19,285 bases of DNA, from positions 1-19,285 of the forward strand of contig JAITKH010000079.1 of NCBI GenBank assembly GCA_031278535.1, in the 5' to 3' direction. Below the pieces are notes generated by a model. The model worked only from the letters and a program-made list of their open reading frames with translations, was not told the origin of the DNA and did no database searches. The translations under genes were made by a program, and so were the position numbers. The stretch is from Planctomycetota bacterium (GTDB taxonomy: Bacteria > Planctomycetota > SZUA-567). Within the stretch, counting starts at the first letter, position 1. Every line of letters starts with the position of its first letter. Below, piece by piece: positions 1 through 7,041 of this stretch.

Positions 1-296
1 AACCAGCGAAGCTGGAGTTCGCGGGGTGGGGATGTCCAGAACCGGCAAAGAATCCGGCAAGACTGGGATTCGCGAAGCCGGTTTGGACGGCGACCGGGGA
101 CGCCGCGGGAAGCCGGGCGGGAAAAAGCGGAAAGGCACAAGAAAAAAAGGTATTTCCGAAATAGGAATCCGGGCAATTTTATGTACCGGCCAATGGACTT
201 GTCGGGGACGAATGCCGACAAATTTTATTGGCCGCATGCGAAAGGGAAAATGCGTCGAGCCAAGATTTTCCTTCGTGCCGCCTGTCGGGAAAATGC
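1..296. other. Non-coding stretch upstream of tRNA-Ser, with a hairpin
   Basis: No convincing gene is seen; the short open frames are arginine/glycine-rich and look non-coding. One clear inverted repeat lies at 188-233: GGCCAAT (188-194) pairs with ATTGGCC (227-233), and inside it TTGTCGG (199-205) pairs with CCGACAA (215-221). Together these form a two-part stem. It is not followed by a T-run, so it is not a typical intrinsic terminator, although it could be the 3' end structure of a transcript entering from the left. The first 95 bases weakly resemble the intergenic repeat family found later in the window, in the minus orientation. Confidence 0.4.
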
Positions 297-325
297 TTGA
301 CGGATATGGTGTTGTCAAGGACAAT
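297..325 (+). promoter_or_regulatory. Promoter of the tRNA-Ser gene
   Basis: TTGACG (297-302) and GACAAT (320-325) are separated by exactly 17 bases, and the -10 box ends 20 bases before the mature tRNA 5' end. This is the geometry of a sigma70-type promoter for a stand-alone tRNA gene. The assignment rests on sequence pattern alone. Confidence 0.55.
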
Positions 326-345
326 GCCACGCGTTGAACCAATGC

Positions 346-433
346 GGAGAGATGGCCGAGCGGCCGAAGGCGGCGGTTTTGAAAACCGCTCTGGAGCAAT
401 CCAGCGGGGGTTCGAATCCCTCTCTCTCCGCCA
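346..433 (+). tRNA. tRNA-Ser (anticodon UGA)
   Basis: The acceptor stem pairs GGAGAGA (346-352) with TCTCTCC (423-429), followed by discriminator G430 and an encoded CCA (431-433). The anticodon stem GCGGT/ACCGC encloses the loop TTTGAAA with anticodon TGA at 380-382, which reads UCA and other UCN serine codons. A long variable arm follows and the T-loop GGTTCGAATCC is present. The length of 88 nt is normal for a class II serine tRNA. The 3' part of such genes is a common integration site, and an integrase remnant lies about 150 bases downstream. Confidence 0.96.
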
Positions 434-584
434 TTCATTAGTTCATTATTATCAATGAGTTCTTGATATATTAGCGTTTCCTTGTCGATAGAGTTTTCGG
501 AATTTTTTCGAATTTCATTATTCACGCAAATCCTTGATAATTTGCAAAAATCCGGGGCGCTAGTGTCAATTTTAGTGTCGTGTA
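434..584. other. AT-rich spacer between tRNA and integrase remnant, possible attachment region
   Basis: This AT-rich spacer has no gene. It holds one copy (562-579) of the 18-mer AGTGTCAATTTTAGTGTC, whose second exact copy is at 687-704 inside the 3' end of the integrase remnant. Directly after this spacer an inverted repeat, ACTGGA (587-592) and TCCAGT (606-611), overlaps the integrase stop codon. The position next to a tRNA 3' end fits an attL-like half-site. No second copy of the tRNA 3' end is visible in the window, so the attachment core cannot be defined. Confidence 0.3.
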
Positions 585-704
585 TCACTGGAAGTTTTTT
601 TCCACTCCAGTTGCCATTGGCCCTTTATTTACGTCCTCAATCGACACTGCGGTCTTTGGAATCATGGGAAGGCAAGTTTTTTTTGAAGTGTCAATTTTAG
701 TGTC
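562..704 (+). repeat. Pair of exact 18-bp direct repeats (four AGTGTC boxes)
   Basis: AGTGTCAATTTTAGTGTC occurs at 562-579 and again at 687-704. Each copy itself contains two AGTGTC boxes 12 bases apart, so four equally oriented boxes lie close to the tRNA and the integrase 3' end. Such arrays are typical of arm-type integrase or excisionase binding sites. That function is inferred from position only. Confidence 0.6.
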
Positions 705-1504
705 TATGCTTTCGACCGTCTTCCCGTCCGTTCCTGTCGCTTCTCCCTCATTCATAATAGGTAATGGAGAAAATTCCGGGAGCTTGGCGATTTCGGACGC
801 CTGATCGATTAACCGCAGGTGTGTATAGACTCCCGCCGTCAGCTTCGGATCGCAATGCCGCATCAGCTTCTGCATGACAGCCAGGGGAAGTACCGCCTTC
901 GCTCCCAGGGAGGCGAATGCATGCCGCAGGCTATGGAAGTCCACCACCAGGCCGCAATCGTCCGCAACCGGGATTCCGGCGGCGTTCAAGTCCATCGTCA
1001 GCATTTCCGCCCCGGATTTTTTCTGCATGCCGGGGAAGACCGGTGCGGTCGGCAGGAACAGGGCCATATGCGCTTTCAGGTCTTCGGCAAGATCGGGGCG
1101 CAAGGGAAGTGTCGCAGTCTTCTCGTTCCTGGCGTTCACTGCCTTGACGGCGACGGACGGCGTTGCTCCCTCGAAGTCGAAACTCGACCGGGCAAGGGTT
1201 CGGCATTCGTTCCAGCGCAGGACAAGTCTTTCGAATAACCCGGCGTTGTCGGCGCCGGGGAAAGGAAAGCACGGAAGTCGTGCGCGGCATCATCAGTCTT
1301 TCTCCGGCAGAGGCGGATGCCAACCGCCTCCTGGACTTGTCCCGGGGAGATCGGCAGGTGGAAAATCGTCTGCGCCGGGTCAGGGACGCGGACTTGCGCG
1401 AAGACGAATGTCGAGTGACAGGCAAAACAGGTACACTCCCGGCGAAAGAACGCGTTCCGTCCAACCCGGTTTTCACGGCGGCAAGGCGCCGTAAAAAATC
1501 GCAT
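585..1504 (-). pseudogene. Degraded tyrosine recombinase (phage-type integrase)
   Basis: The minus-strand frame from about 1255 down to 585 reads as the catalytic domain of a tyrosine recombinase. It shows the box I region LVLRWNECRTL (arginine present), the box II motif HSLRH, then LMRHCDPKLTAGVYTHL with the second histidine and the nucleophilic tyrosine. Upstream of about 1255 this frame hits tandem stops near 1290. The other two frames across 1255-1504 are low-complexity arginine/serine-rich and not recognisable as a SAM-like N-terminal domain, and the only start in the readable frame is an internal GTG near 1139. The gene is therefore truncated or frameshifted, and probably inactive. It points towards the tRNA-Ser gene, as expected for an element that integrated there. 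Residual expression of a catalytic fragment cannot be excluded. Confidence 0.75.
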
Positions 1505-1607
1505 TCGTTATCATTGCGTTAATCAGTTATTATATAATTAGTTATAATATAAAAGCGATTTGTCGGGATAAGTTTTTACTAAAAAGTGAAAAAAATGATA
1601 ATACCAC
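1505..1607. other. AT-rich promoter-upstream region
   Basis: The region is strongly AT-rich against a GC-rich background. It contains the 10-bp palindrome ATTATATAAT (1529-1538) and AGTTAT repeated at 1525-1530 and 1540-1545. No gene is seen. It sits directly upstream of the strong promoter and could act as an UP element or a bent or regulator-bound segment; this is inferred from composition. Confidence 0.4.
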
Positions 1608-1636
1608 TTGACAGTAAGAACAATAAAAGGTATACT
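1608..1636 (+). promoter_or_regulatory. Strong sigma70-type promoter of the catabolic operon, with possible operator
   Basis: TTGACA (1608-1613) and TATACT (1631-1636) are separated by 17 bases, a near-consensus sigma70 promoter. Transcription should start near 1643, about 300 bases before the first coding start. The palindrome GTATAC (1630-1635) overlaps the -10 box. It matches the core of operators bound by FadR-subfamily GntR regulators, and such a regulator is encoded within the cluster. CTGAT is also repeated just downstream. Binding by that regulator is inference. Confidence 0.75.
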
Positions 1637-1642
1637 GATCAT

Positions 1643-1943
1643 TCTGATAAATACTAGGTGCAATTTTATGCCGCTGGCGACTGGAAAGTGTGCTTTTCGC
1701 CTAGAGACGGGACGTTTTCACAATTCCACGCCGCGATAAGCACATGCCGGGTCCCAACGCAAGGCAAAAATGCGGTTATGCCCATGCTGGAGAGGTCTTC
1801 GTCGGATAGTGGCCCAGGGAGGCGTTCTCCCTTCGTTTGAAACTATGCCGATAATCGTTTCGCCGCGGACAGGTCTTGAAAATCAGGAAAATTATTCGGG
1901 TAGGCTGTATTTTCCGGTCGTTCCTTTTTTAAGGAGTGAAGGC
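1643..1943 (+). ncRNA. Long structured 5' leader of the operon, class not recognised
   Basis: About 300 bases separate the predicted transcription start from the binding-protein ATG, with no plausible coding gene. Stems visible by eye are CTAGGTG (1654-1660) with CGCCTAG (1698-1704), closing a domain that holds two small hairpins (GCCGCTGGC, and GAAAG-TGTG-CTTTT). A GGGAC/GTCCC pairing and a CGCA/TGCG hairpin lie further downstream. I could not match it to purine, guanidine-I, glycine, THF or c-di-GMP riboswitch consensus sequences from memory. It may be a cis-regulatory RNA or simply a long leader. Confidence 0.35.
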
Positions 1944-3137
1944 ATGGTTGGGAAGAAAACGGGATGGTGGGCAACGCTCATGGCGGCTGTCTTCGTTATG
2001 TCCTTGTCCATCACGCTGGCTGAGGACGTGATCAGGATCGGCGTCCTCGGCGTCATGAGCGGTCCGGCCGCTTCGTGGGGGCTTGTGAACCGCTATTGCG
2101 CCGAAGCGGCTGCCGAAATGATCAACGAAAAGGGCGGCTTCGAGATTGGTGGCAAGAAGTACAAGATTGAAATCATCTCCATCGACGATCGCAACGACCC
2201 CAAGGTCTGTATCACCGGAGCCGAAAGACTGATCCACGAACATGGCGTACGCTACATCATCGGCCCCAACATCGACCCCACTTCCATGGCCATCGTCCCA
2301 ACTATCGAACAGGGCGGCGCCATCAGCATTCCCTACGCCTTTTCCAAGCAGCTCTACTCCTTGCCCGCCAAGAATTCGATTCTGGGCATGATCGCGTCCT
2401 ACCAGGCCGGCCCCGTAATCTACAAGTACCTCAAGGACACCAAGGGCATCAAGTCAATCGCTTTTGTCGCCCGCAATGACTCCGAATCTCTCAACCAGCG
2501 CGACGAGGGCGTTCTCGCCGCCCGGCGGCTCGATCTGGGCATCGTTGCCCAGACCGATTCCTACGAAGTCGGCACCACCGACTTCTTCCCGGTCATGGCC
2601 TCGGTCGTCCAGAAGAATCCGGATCTCCTGGTCATCTCCGGCGCCGCCCCGGCCGACACGCCGCTTCTTATCCGCGCCGCGCGCGAACTCGGCTTCCAGG
2701 GCATCATCAGCACCGAAACCGCTCAGGACGCGAAAGTTATCTCCGAATTCGCCGGCGACCTCGCCAACGGCTTCATCTCCGTCGGCGGCGCCAGCACCCC
2801 CGAAATTCGCAGCGCCTACATGGAAGAGTTCATCAAGCGTTACGAGAAGGTCGCGGGCGAATGGAACGACGAGGCCGGAACCAAGGTCTACGCTCTCGAG
2901 ATCATCCTCAACACCATCAAGGAAGCCGGCCCCGCAGCCATCAACGACGTCACCCTCTTCATGAAAGCCATGGACACCTTCTCCATGCCCAACCCCTATC
3001 TCAAGGACAACCGCCCCCTTCATTACGTCGGCAAGTCTGACTTCGGCCAAAAGCGCCAGATTTCCGTGCCGATGGTGGTCACCGAATACCGCGACGGCGA
3101 TTTCGAAACGTTGTTCGTCGGCTCGGTCGCCGACTGA
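1944..3137 (+). CDS. Periplasmic substrate-binding protein of a HAAT/Liv-type ABC transporter
   Basis: The 397-residue product begins with a Sec signal peptide: KK at positions 4-5, a hydrophobic core, and probable cleavage after SITLA near residue 26. There is no lipobox cysteine, so it should be soluble in the periplasm. The mature protein starts EDVIRIGVLG and follows the two-lobed type I periplasmic binding fold of the LivJ/UrtA/FmdD family (about 370 mature residues). The start is the ATG preceded by AAGGAG seven bases upstream; an in-frame extension to 1770 would bury the signal peptide and is rejected. It is the first gene after the strong promoter and long leader, and is followed by terminator-like hairpins, which fits the usual excess of binding protein over permease. 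The ligand is not readable from sequence; the downstream genes suggest allantoin or another ureide. Confidence 0.9.
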   Translation: MVGKKTGWWATLMAAVFVMSLSITLAEDVIRIGVLGVMSGPAASWGLVNRYCAEAAAEMINEKGGFEIGGKKYKIEIISIDDRNDPKVCITGAERLIHEHGVRYIIGPNIDPTSMAIVPTIEQGGAISIPYAFSKQLYSLPAKNSILGMIASYQAGPVIYKYLKDTKGIKSIAFVARNDSESLNQRDEGVLAARRLDLGIVAQTDSYEVGTTDFFPVMASVVQKNPDLLVISGAAPADTPLLIRAARELGFQGIISTETAQDAKVISEFAGDLANGFISVGGASTPEIRSAYMEEFIKRYEKVAGEWNDEAGTKVYALEIILNTIKEAGPAAINDVTLFMKAMDTFSMPNPYLKDNRPLHYVGKSDFGQKRQISVPMVVTEYRDGDFETLFVGSVAD

Positions 3138-3162
3138 TTGCACGATTGCCGTGAGGTGTGCG

Positions 3163-3192
3163 CCGGGGTCGGTCAGCCGGCCCCGGAATTTT
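3163..3192 (+). terminator. GC-rich hairpin directly after the binding-protein gene
   Basis: CCGGGGTCGG (3163-3172) pairs with CCGGCCCCGG (3177-3186) across a TCAG loop. The ten pairs include one G-T wobble, and the stem is followed by AATTTT. It is either a weak intrinsic terminator or an mRNA 3' end stabiliser that raises binding-protein expression relative to the membrane components. Confidence 0.6.
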
Positions 3193-3251
3193 CGCCCCCA
3201 TGAGGATGCTGTCTCAAACGCCGGATCGCCCGGGATGGACAAGGGGAAAAG

Positions 3252-3311
3252 CGCTGCCGGGATGATTTTTGGCTGGCGGTCGGGGGCAAAACCATCCCGG
3301 AAGCGTTTTTT
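3252..3311 (+). terminator. Intrinsic terminator between binding protein and permeases
   Basis: CGCTGCCGGGATG (3252-3264) pairs with CATCCCGGAAGCG (3293-3305) with one mismatch, and six T residues follow at 3306-3311. The loop is long (28 bases). With the preceding hairpin this should cut much of the transcription into the permease genes, unless it is conditionally read through or a second promoter exists downstream. Confidence 0.65.
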
Positions 3312-3557
3312 GGTGCGGATTTGCGGCATGACCCGACGAGAGGCATGAACAACCTTCCCTGAAAGTCGACGGGGCCTGAACGTCTCTACTCAATGTCCGT
3401 TGCCTGGGGCGCGGAAAGAAAAGAAATGACGTTCATGTCGGGACACGGCGGGTCGATGTTTGCCCGGCGCTTTCATGCCGAAGGCGAGAATTATATTTGT
3501 TTCCATGTCCTTATCAGCCGGAAACAATTTTTTTTTGGGGGGCGGGAGAAAATCGGC
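3312..3557. other. Gap between terminator and first permease gene
   Basis: No recognisable gene is present; an open frame continuous with the permease runs back to 3393 but lacks family similarity and a better start. TATATT near 3490-3496 could serve as a -10 box, but no well-spaced -35 box accompanies it, so a secondary promoter for the permease genes is only possible. Confidence 0.3.
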
Positions 3558-4412
3558 ATGGGCCAGGTATTGATAAACGGGATGTATTCCGGAGTGCAGT
3601 ATTCGCTTATCGCCCTCGGCTTGACCCTGATATTTTCCTTGATGAACGTGATGAATTTCGCCCATGGTCAACTGTACGTGCTGGGCGGCTTCGTTACCTA
3701 TTACGTCTACGGCGTCCTGGGCCTGCCGTTTCCGGCGGCTCTCCTCGGGGCGGCGGCGACCCTGGCGGTGGTGGGCGTCCTTTTCGACGTCCTCCTTTTC
3801 CGCCGCGTCCTCGCCCGAAGCGCCCGCGACGAAAGCACCATGCTCCTCGCCTGCGGATCGGCCCTGCTTCTCGACAGCCTGTTCATCATCTTTTTCGGGG
3901 AAAAGCAGCGCGGGGTGCCGCCAGTCGTCGGCGGGGTGCTCCGCATCGGCGAAGGCATATTCCTGCCCTATGGTCGGGTGCTCATCGTCGTCCTTTCGGT
4001 GGTGCTCATCGTCGCCTTCATCCTGTTCATGGCCCATACCCGCTGGGGGCGCGGCCTGCGCGCCATGGCCCAGGATCGCGACGCGGCCAGGCTCATGGGC
4101 GTGAACGTGGCCCGCTACTCGATGCTCGGCTGGATGATCGCCTCCGTCCTCGCCGGCCTCGCCGGGGCGATGCTGGTTTCGGTCTCCGGGGTCAACTCCG
4201 GTATCGGCACCTGGATTTCCATCAAGGCGTTCATTATGGTCATGATCGGCGGAGCGGGCGCCATTCCCGGCGCGATCATCGGCGGACTGGTGCTCGGCAT
4301 GCTCGAATCGCTGGGCGCCCAGTACATGTCCGGCAGCCAATACCTGGCCATCTTCGTCGCCCTGATCGTCTTCTTGGCAATCCGCCCGCGCGGCCTCTTG
4401 GGAAGGCAATAG
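3558..4412 (+). CDS. livH: Branched-chain amino acid/urea-type ABC permease, LivH family
   Basis: This 284-residue inner-membrane permease opens with MGQVLINGMYSGVQYSLIAL and continues with LTLIFSLMNVMNFAHGQLYVLGG, the classic LivH/UrtB signature. About eight hydrophobic segments follow. The cytoplasmic loop WGRGLRAMAQDRDAARLMGVNV (about residues 165-187) carries the EAA-like ATPase-coupling motif. The GGAGAIPGAIIGGLVLG segment and the C-terminal RPRGLLGR ending are also typical. The start chosen is the ATG preceded by GGGAGA; upstream in-frame codons to 3393 have no similarity. It pairs with the LivM-type permease encoded next. The substrate cannot be assigned from this subunit. Confidence 0.92.
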   Translation: MGQVLINGMYSGVQYSLIALGLTLIFSLMNVMNFAHGQLYVLGGFVTYYVYGVLGLPFPAALLGAAATLAVVGVLFDVLLFRRVLARSARDESTMLLACGSALLLDSLFIIFFGEKQRGVPPVVGGVLRIGEGIFLPYGRVLIVVLSVVLIVAFILFMAHTRWGRGLRAMAQDRDAARLMGVNVARYSMLGWMIASVLAGLAGAMLVSVSGVNSGIGTWISIKAFIMVMIGGAGAIPGAIIGGLVLGMLESLGAQYMSGSQYLAIFVALIVFLAIRPRGLLGRQ

Positions 4413-4486
4413 CCGCCCGGTCGCGGACGCGTCTCCAGCCGCCGTCCGCGGGCGTTTTCGGGAATACCCGGACAGGATGGATATCC

Positions 4487-5491
4487 ATGACCCGCAACCG
4501 GAAAATGATGATCGCCGTGGCGGCAGTTCTGTTCTATGTCGTCGGCGTGCCGTGGCTGTGCGCCGGGCGGAACTATTATCTCGGCGTGGTGACAACCGCC
4601 TCCGTGCTTGCGGTCATCTGCGCCGGGGTTTGGCTCATCTTCTACATCGGCCGCATCAATATTGGCCAGGGCGCCTTCGCCCTCGCCGGCGGCTACGCGG
4701 CGGCGATTGCCGTCAGCAAATGGGGGCTGTCCTTCTGGATCGCCATGCCGTTCGCGGGGCTGGCGAGCATGGCCATCGGCATCCTCATCGGGCTGCCGCT
4801 CCTGCGCCTCAAGGGCGTGTACTTCTCGATGATCACCCTCAGCCTCACCGAAACCGCCCGCCTCGCCGCCCAGAGCTTGAAATCGATTACCAACGGTCCC
4901 AACGGCATTCTCAACATCCCCCTGCCCAGGGATCTGTCGATATTCGGAATAACCGTCATTCCCGATTTCGCGACCGTGGACAAGCACCTGGCCCTCTTCT
5001 ATCTCGGCGCGGTTCTCCTCGTCGTCACCTACGCCGCCCTGTACCGCATCGTGAACAGCCGCCTTGGCTGGCTGTTCCGCTCCCTGCAGCAGAACGAGGA
5101 TCTCGCCTCGTCGTTCGGCGTCAATGTTCCGATGCTCCGCGTCATTGCCTTCGCCATATGCACTTTTCTCGCCGGCGTCGGGGGCGCCTTCTTTGTGGCC
5201 ATGCAGCAGAGCATTTATCCGGCGACGTTCGCCGTGCAGGATTCGACCTATTTCATGCTCTATTGCTTCATCGGCGGCCTGAGCTTCGTTTTTGGGCCGC
5301 TGATCGGAACTTTCATCCTGTACATGGGTTTCGAGGTGCTCCAGGGATTCAAGGAATACCAGCCGCTCCTGTACGCGCTCCTTATGATTGGCGTGATGCT
5401 GTGGCTCCCGAACGGGCTCCTTTCCCTCAGGCCGCCGAAATTCCTGTCCGCGAAAATGCCGTCCCGACCCGCATCCGGAGGGGATGTCTGA
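4487..5491 (+). CDS. livM: Branched-chain amino acid/urea-type ABC permease, LivM family
   Basis: The protein has 334 residues and about eight to ten membrane segments. Family marks are FYIGRINIGQGAFALAGGYAAA (about residues 47-68), LPLLRLKGVYFSMITLSLTE, the coupling loop GWLFRSLQQNEDLASSFGVNV, and FIGGLSFVFGPLIGTFIL, ending with LPNGLLSLRPP. The ATG is preceded by AGGATGG six bases upstream. The long open frame that precedes it overlaps livH in another frame and is a shadow. The stop codon directly abuts the start of the first ATPase gene, so translation is probably coupled. Together with LivH it forms the transmembrane channel of the ureide-cluster importer. Confidence 0.92.
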   Translation: MTRNRKMMIAVAAVLFYVVGVPWLCAGRNYYLGVVTTASVLAVICAGVWLIFYIGRINIGQGAFALAGGYAAAIAVSKWGLSFWIAMPFAGLASMAIGILIGLPLLRLKGVYFSMITLSLTETARLAAQSLKSITNGPNGILNIPLPRDLSIFGITVIPDFATVDKHLALFYLGAVLLVVTYAALYRIVNSRLGWLFRSLQQNEDLASSFGVNVPMLRVIAFAICTFLAGVGGAFFVAMQQSIYPATFAVQDSTYFMLYCFIGGLSFVFGPLIGTFILYMGFEVLQGFKEYQPLLYALLMIGVMLWLPNGLLSLRPPKFLSAKMPSRPASGGDV

Positions 5492-6268
5492 ATGGCTATC
5501 ATGGAAGTGTTCAACCTGACGAAGCGCTTCGGGGGCCTGGCGGCGGTCAACAACGTTTCCTTCGAGGTCCGCGAGGGCGAGATTCTCTCGGTCATCGGCC
5601 CGAACGGAGCGGGCAAAAGCACGCTGTTCAAGCTCATTTCCTCCTTTCTCCCCGCCACTTCCGGCAAGATCGTGTTCCAGGGCGAGAACATCACCTCGCA
5701 GAAGCCGCATACCGTCGCCCGGAAGGGAGTGATCCGCACCTTCCAGGAGACGACGATCTTCCGCGACATGACCGTGCTCGACAATGTTGTGGTCGCGCAC
5801 CATCTGCACAGCCGGGCGTCCCTTGCCGGCTTCTTCTTCGGCACCAGAATCGCGCGCGAGGACGAGGCGGCCTTTCGCAGGAGCGCCGAGGAAATCATCG
5901 ATTTTCTCGGCATCGGCCCGATGAAGCGCGAACTCGCGAAAAATCTTCCCCACGGCTATCTGCGCGCCCTGGGTATCGCCATGGGCATGGCCGCCGATCC
6001 GAAAATCCTCCTCCTGGACGAACCCTTCGCCGGCATGAACGCCGAGGAGACCGACACCGCGCTCGGGATGGTGCGCGGCATCCGCGGGCGCGGCATCACC
6101 GTGCTCCTGGTCGAGCACGATATGCCCGCCGTGATGAAAATCAGCGACCGCATCGTGGTGCTCAATTTCGGCGAGAAGATCGCCGAGGGGAAGCCGGCCG
6201 AGATCCAGGAGAACGAGGCGGTGATCGAGGCGTACCTGGGCCGCGAGGACGAGGAACTGGGCATATGA
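5492..6268 (+). CDS. livG: ABC transporter ATPase, LivG family
   Basis: This is a 258-residue nucleotide-binding subunit: Walker A GPNGAGKS (36-43), Q-loop FQE (Gln85), Walker B ILLLDEP (172-178) and H-loop VEHD (His209). The ABC signature is unusual: where LSxGQ is expected the protein reads LPHGYLRAL (from residue 152). Some LivG relatives carry LPHGHQRAL, so the proline/histidine is a subfamily trait, but the Gln-to-Tyr/Leu change is further from consensus. The C-terminal segment EIQENEAVIEAYLG is typical of LivG. The start abuts the livM stop and follows a GGAGGGG ribosome-binding site. Its last codons overlap the next ATPase gene. Confidence 0.93.
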   Translation: MAIMEVFNLTKRFGGLAAVNNVSFEVREGEILSVIGPNGAGKSTLFKLISSFLPATSGKIVFQGENITSQKPHTVARKGVIRTFQETTIFRDMTVLDNVVVAHHLHSRASLAGFFFGTRIAREDEAAFRRSAEEIIDFLGIGPMKRELAKNLPHGYLRALGIAMGMAADPKILLLDEPFAGMNAEETDTALGMVRGIRGRGITVLLVEHDMPAVMKISDRIVVLNFGEKIAEGKPAEIQENEAVIEAYLGREDEELGI

Positions 6269-7041
6269 GCCACTACTTCGAAACCAATGGCATCGTGGTC
6301 AAGTATGATCGGGTGCTGGCGGTCCGGAACGTCTCCATCCACATGAACGAGGGCGAAACCATTTCGCTTATCGGCTCGAACGGGGCGGGCAAGACCTCCA
6401 CCCTGCGCGCCATCACCGGGCTGGCGCCCATCGTCTCCGGAGAAATCCGCTTCGCCGGAGGCCGCATCGACGGGCTTCCCACCGACGCCATCGTCAAGCT
6501 GGGCATCACCATGGTGCCGGAGGGGCGGCACGTGTTTCCGCTTATGACCGTACGCGACAACCTGCTCATGGGCGCGTTCTTGCGCCGCGACAGGGCGAAA
6601 ATCTCCGATTCCCTGGATCGGGTGGTCGCCCTGTTTCCGCGCCTCAAGGAACGCTTCCACCAGGCGGCCGGTACCATGTCCGGCGGCGAGCAGCAGATGA
6701 TGGTGATCGGGCGCGGGTTGATGGCGGATCCGAAACTGCTCGTCATGGACGAGCCGTCGTTGGGGGTCGCTCCAAAATTCGTCCAGGAGATCGCCCGGGC
6801 AATCATCGACATCAACAAGCAAGGCGTGAGCGTTATCCTGGTCGAGCAGAATTCGCGCATGGCGCTGCGAGTATCGCGGCACGCCTACGTGATGTCCACC
6901 GGCAGTGTGGTGGTGAACGACCAGTCGGCCCGGCTGCTCCTGGACGATCGCGTCCAGAAAGCCTATCTGGGCGAAATCTCCGAAACGCGCCTGGCGGGAA
7001 ACGCCGCCGGGGAAAAAGCCGGAAAGCCGGGAAATGCTTGA
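6265..7041 (+). CDS. livF: ABC transporter ATPase, LivF family
   Basis: A 258-residue ATPase that starts inside the livG stop region (ATGA overlap), so the two subunits are translationally coupled. It has Walker A GSNGAGKT (37-44), the LivF-specific VPEGRHVFPLMTVRDNL (84-100), an intact signature MSGGEQQ (138-144), Walker B LLVMDEPSLG (158-167) and VEQN (193-196), in which glutamine takes the switch position as in LivF proteins. With LivG it makes a heterodimer containing one consensus and one degenerate signature. The last 25 residues are a variable Gly/Ala/Lys tail. The next gene begins within its final codons. Confidence 0.93.
   Translation: MSHYFETNGIVVKYDRVLAVRNVSIHMNEGETISLIGSNGAGKTSTLRAITGLAPIVSGEIRFAGGRIDGLPTDAIVKLGITMVPEGRHVFPLMTVRDNLLMGAFLRRDRAKISDSLDRVVALFPRLKERFHQAAGTMSGGEQQMMVIGRGLMADPKLLVMDEPSLGVAPKFVQEIARAIIDINKQGVSVILVEQNSRMALRVSRHAYVMSTGSVVVNDQSARLLLDDRVQKAYLGEISETRLAGNAAGEKAGKPGNA

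Noticed and set aside
1643..1800. Guanidine-I (ykkC) or purine riboswitch
   Set aside because: Only a CTAGG-like start resembles ykkC; the conserved ACGG and GGGAYAAAAGCCC elements and the purine aptamer loops are missing.
1658..1840. A 60-codon frame in the leader before the binding protein
   Set aside because: It has no Shine-Dalgarno or recognisable product, overlaps predicted RNA stems, and looks like chance.
1770..1943. N-terminal extension of the binding protein
   Set aside because: It would place 58 residues ahead of a clear signal peptide; the ATG at 1944 has a proper AAGGAG site.
4115..6118. A 667-codon open frame on the minus strand
   Set aside because: It is antisense to livH, livM and livG, and its Glu/His/Asp-rich composition is typical of a shadow frame.
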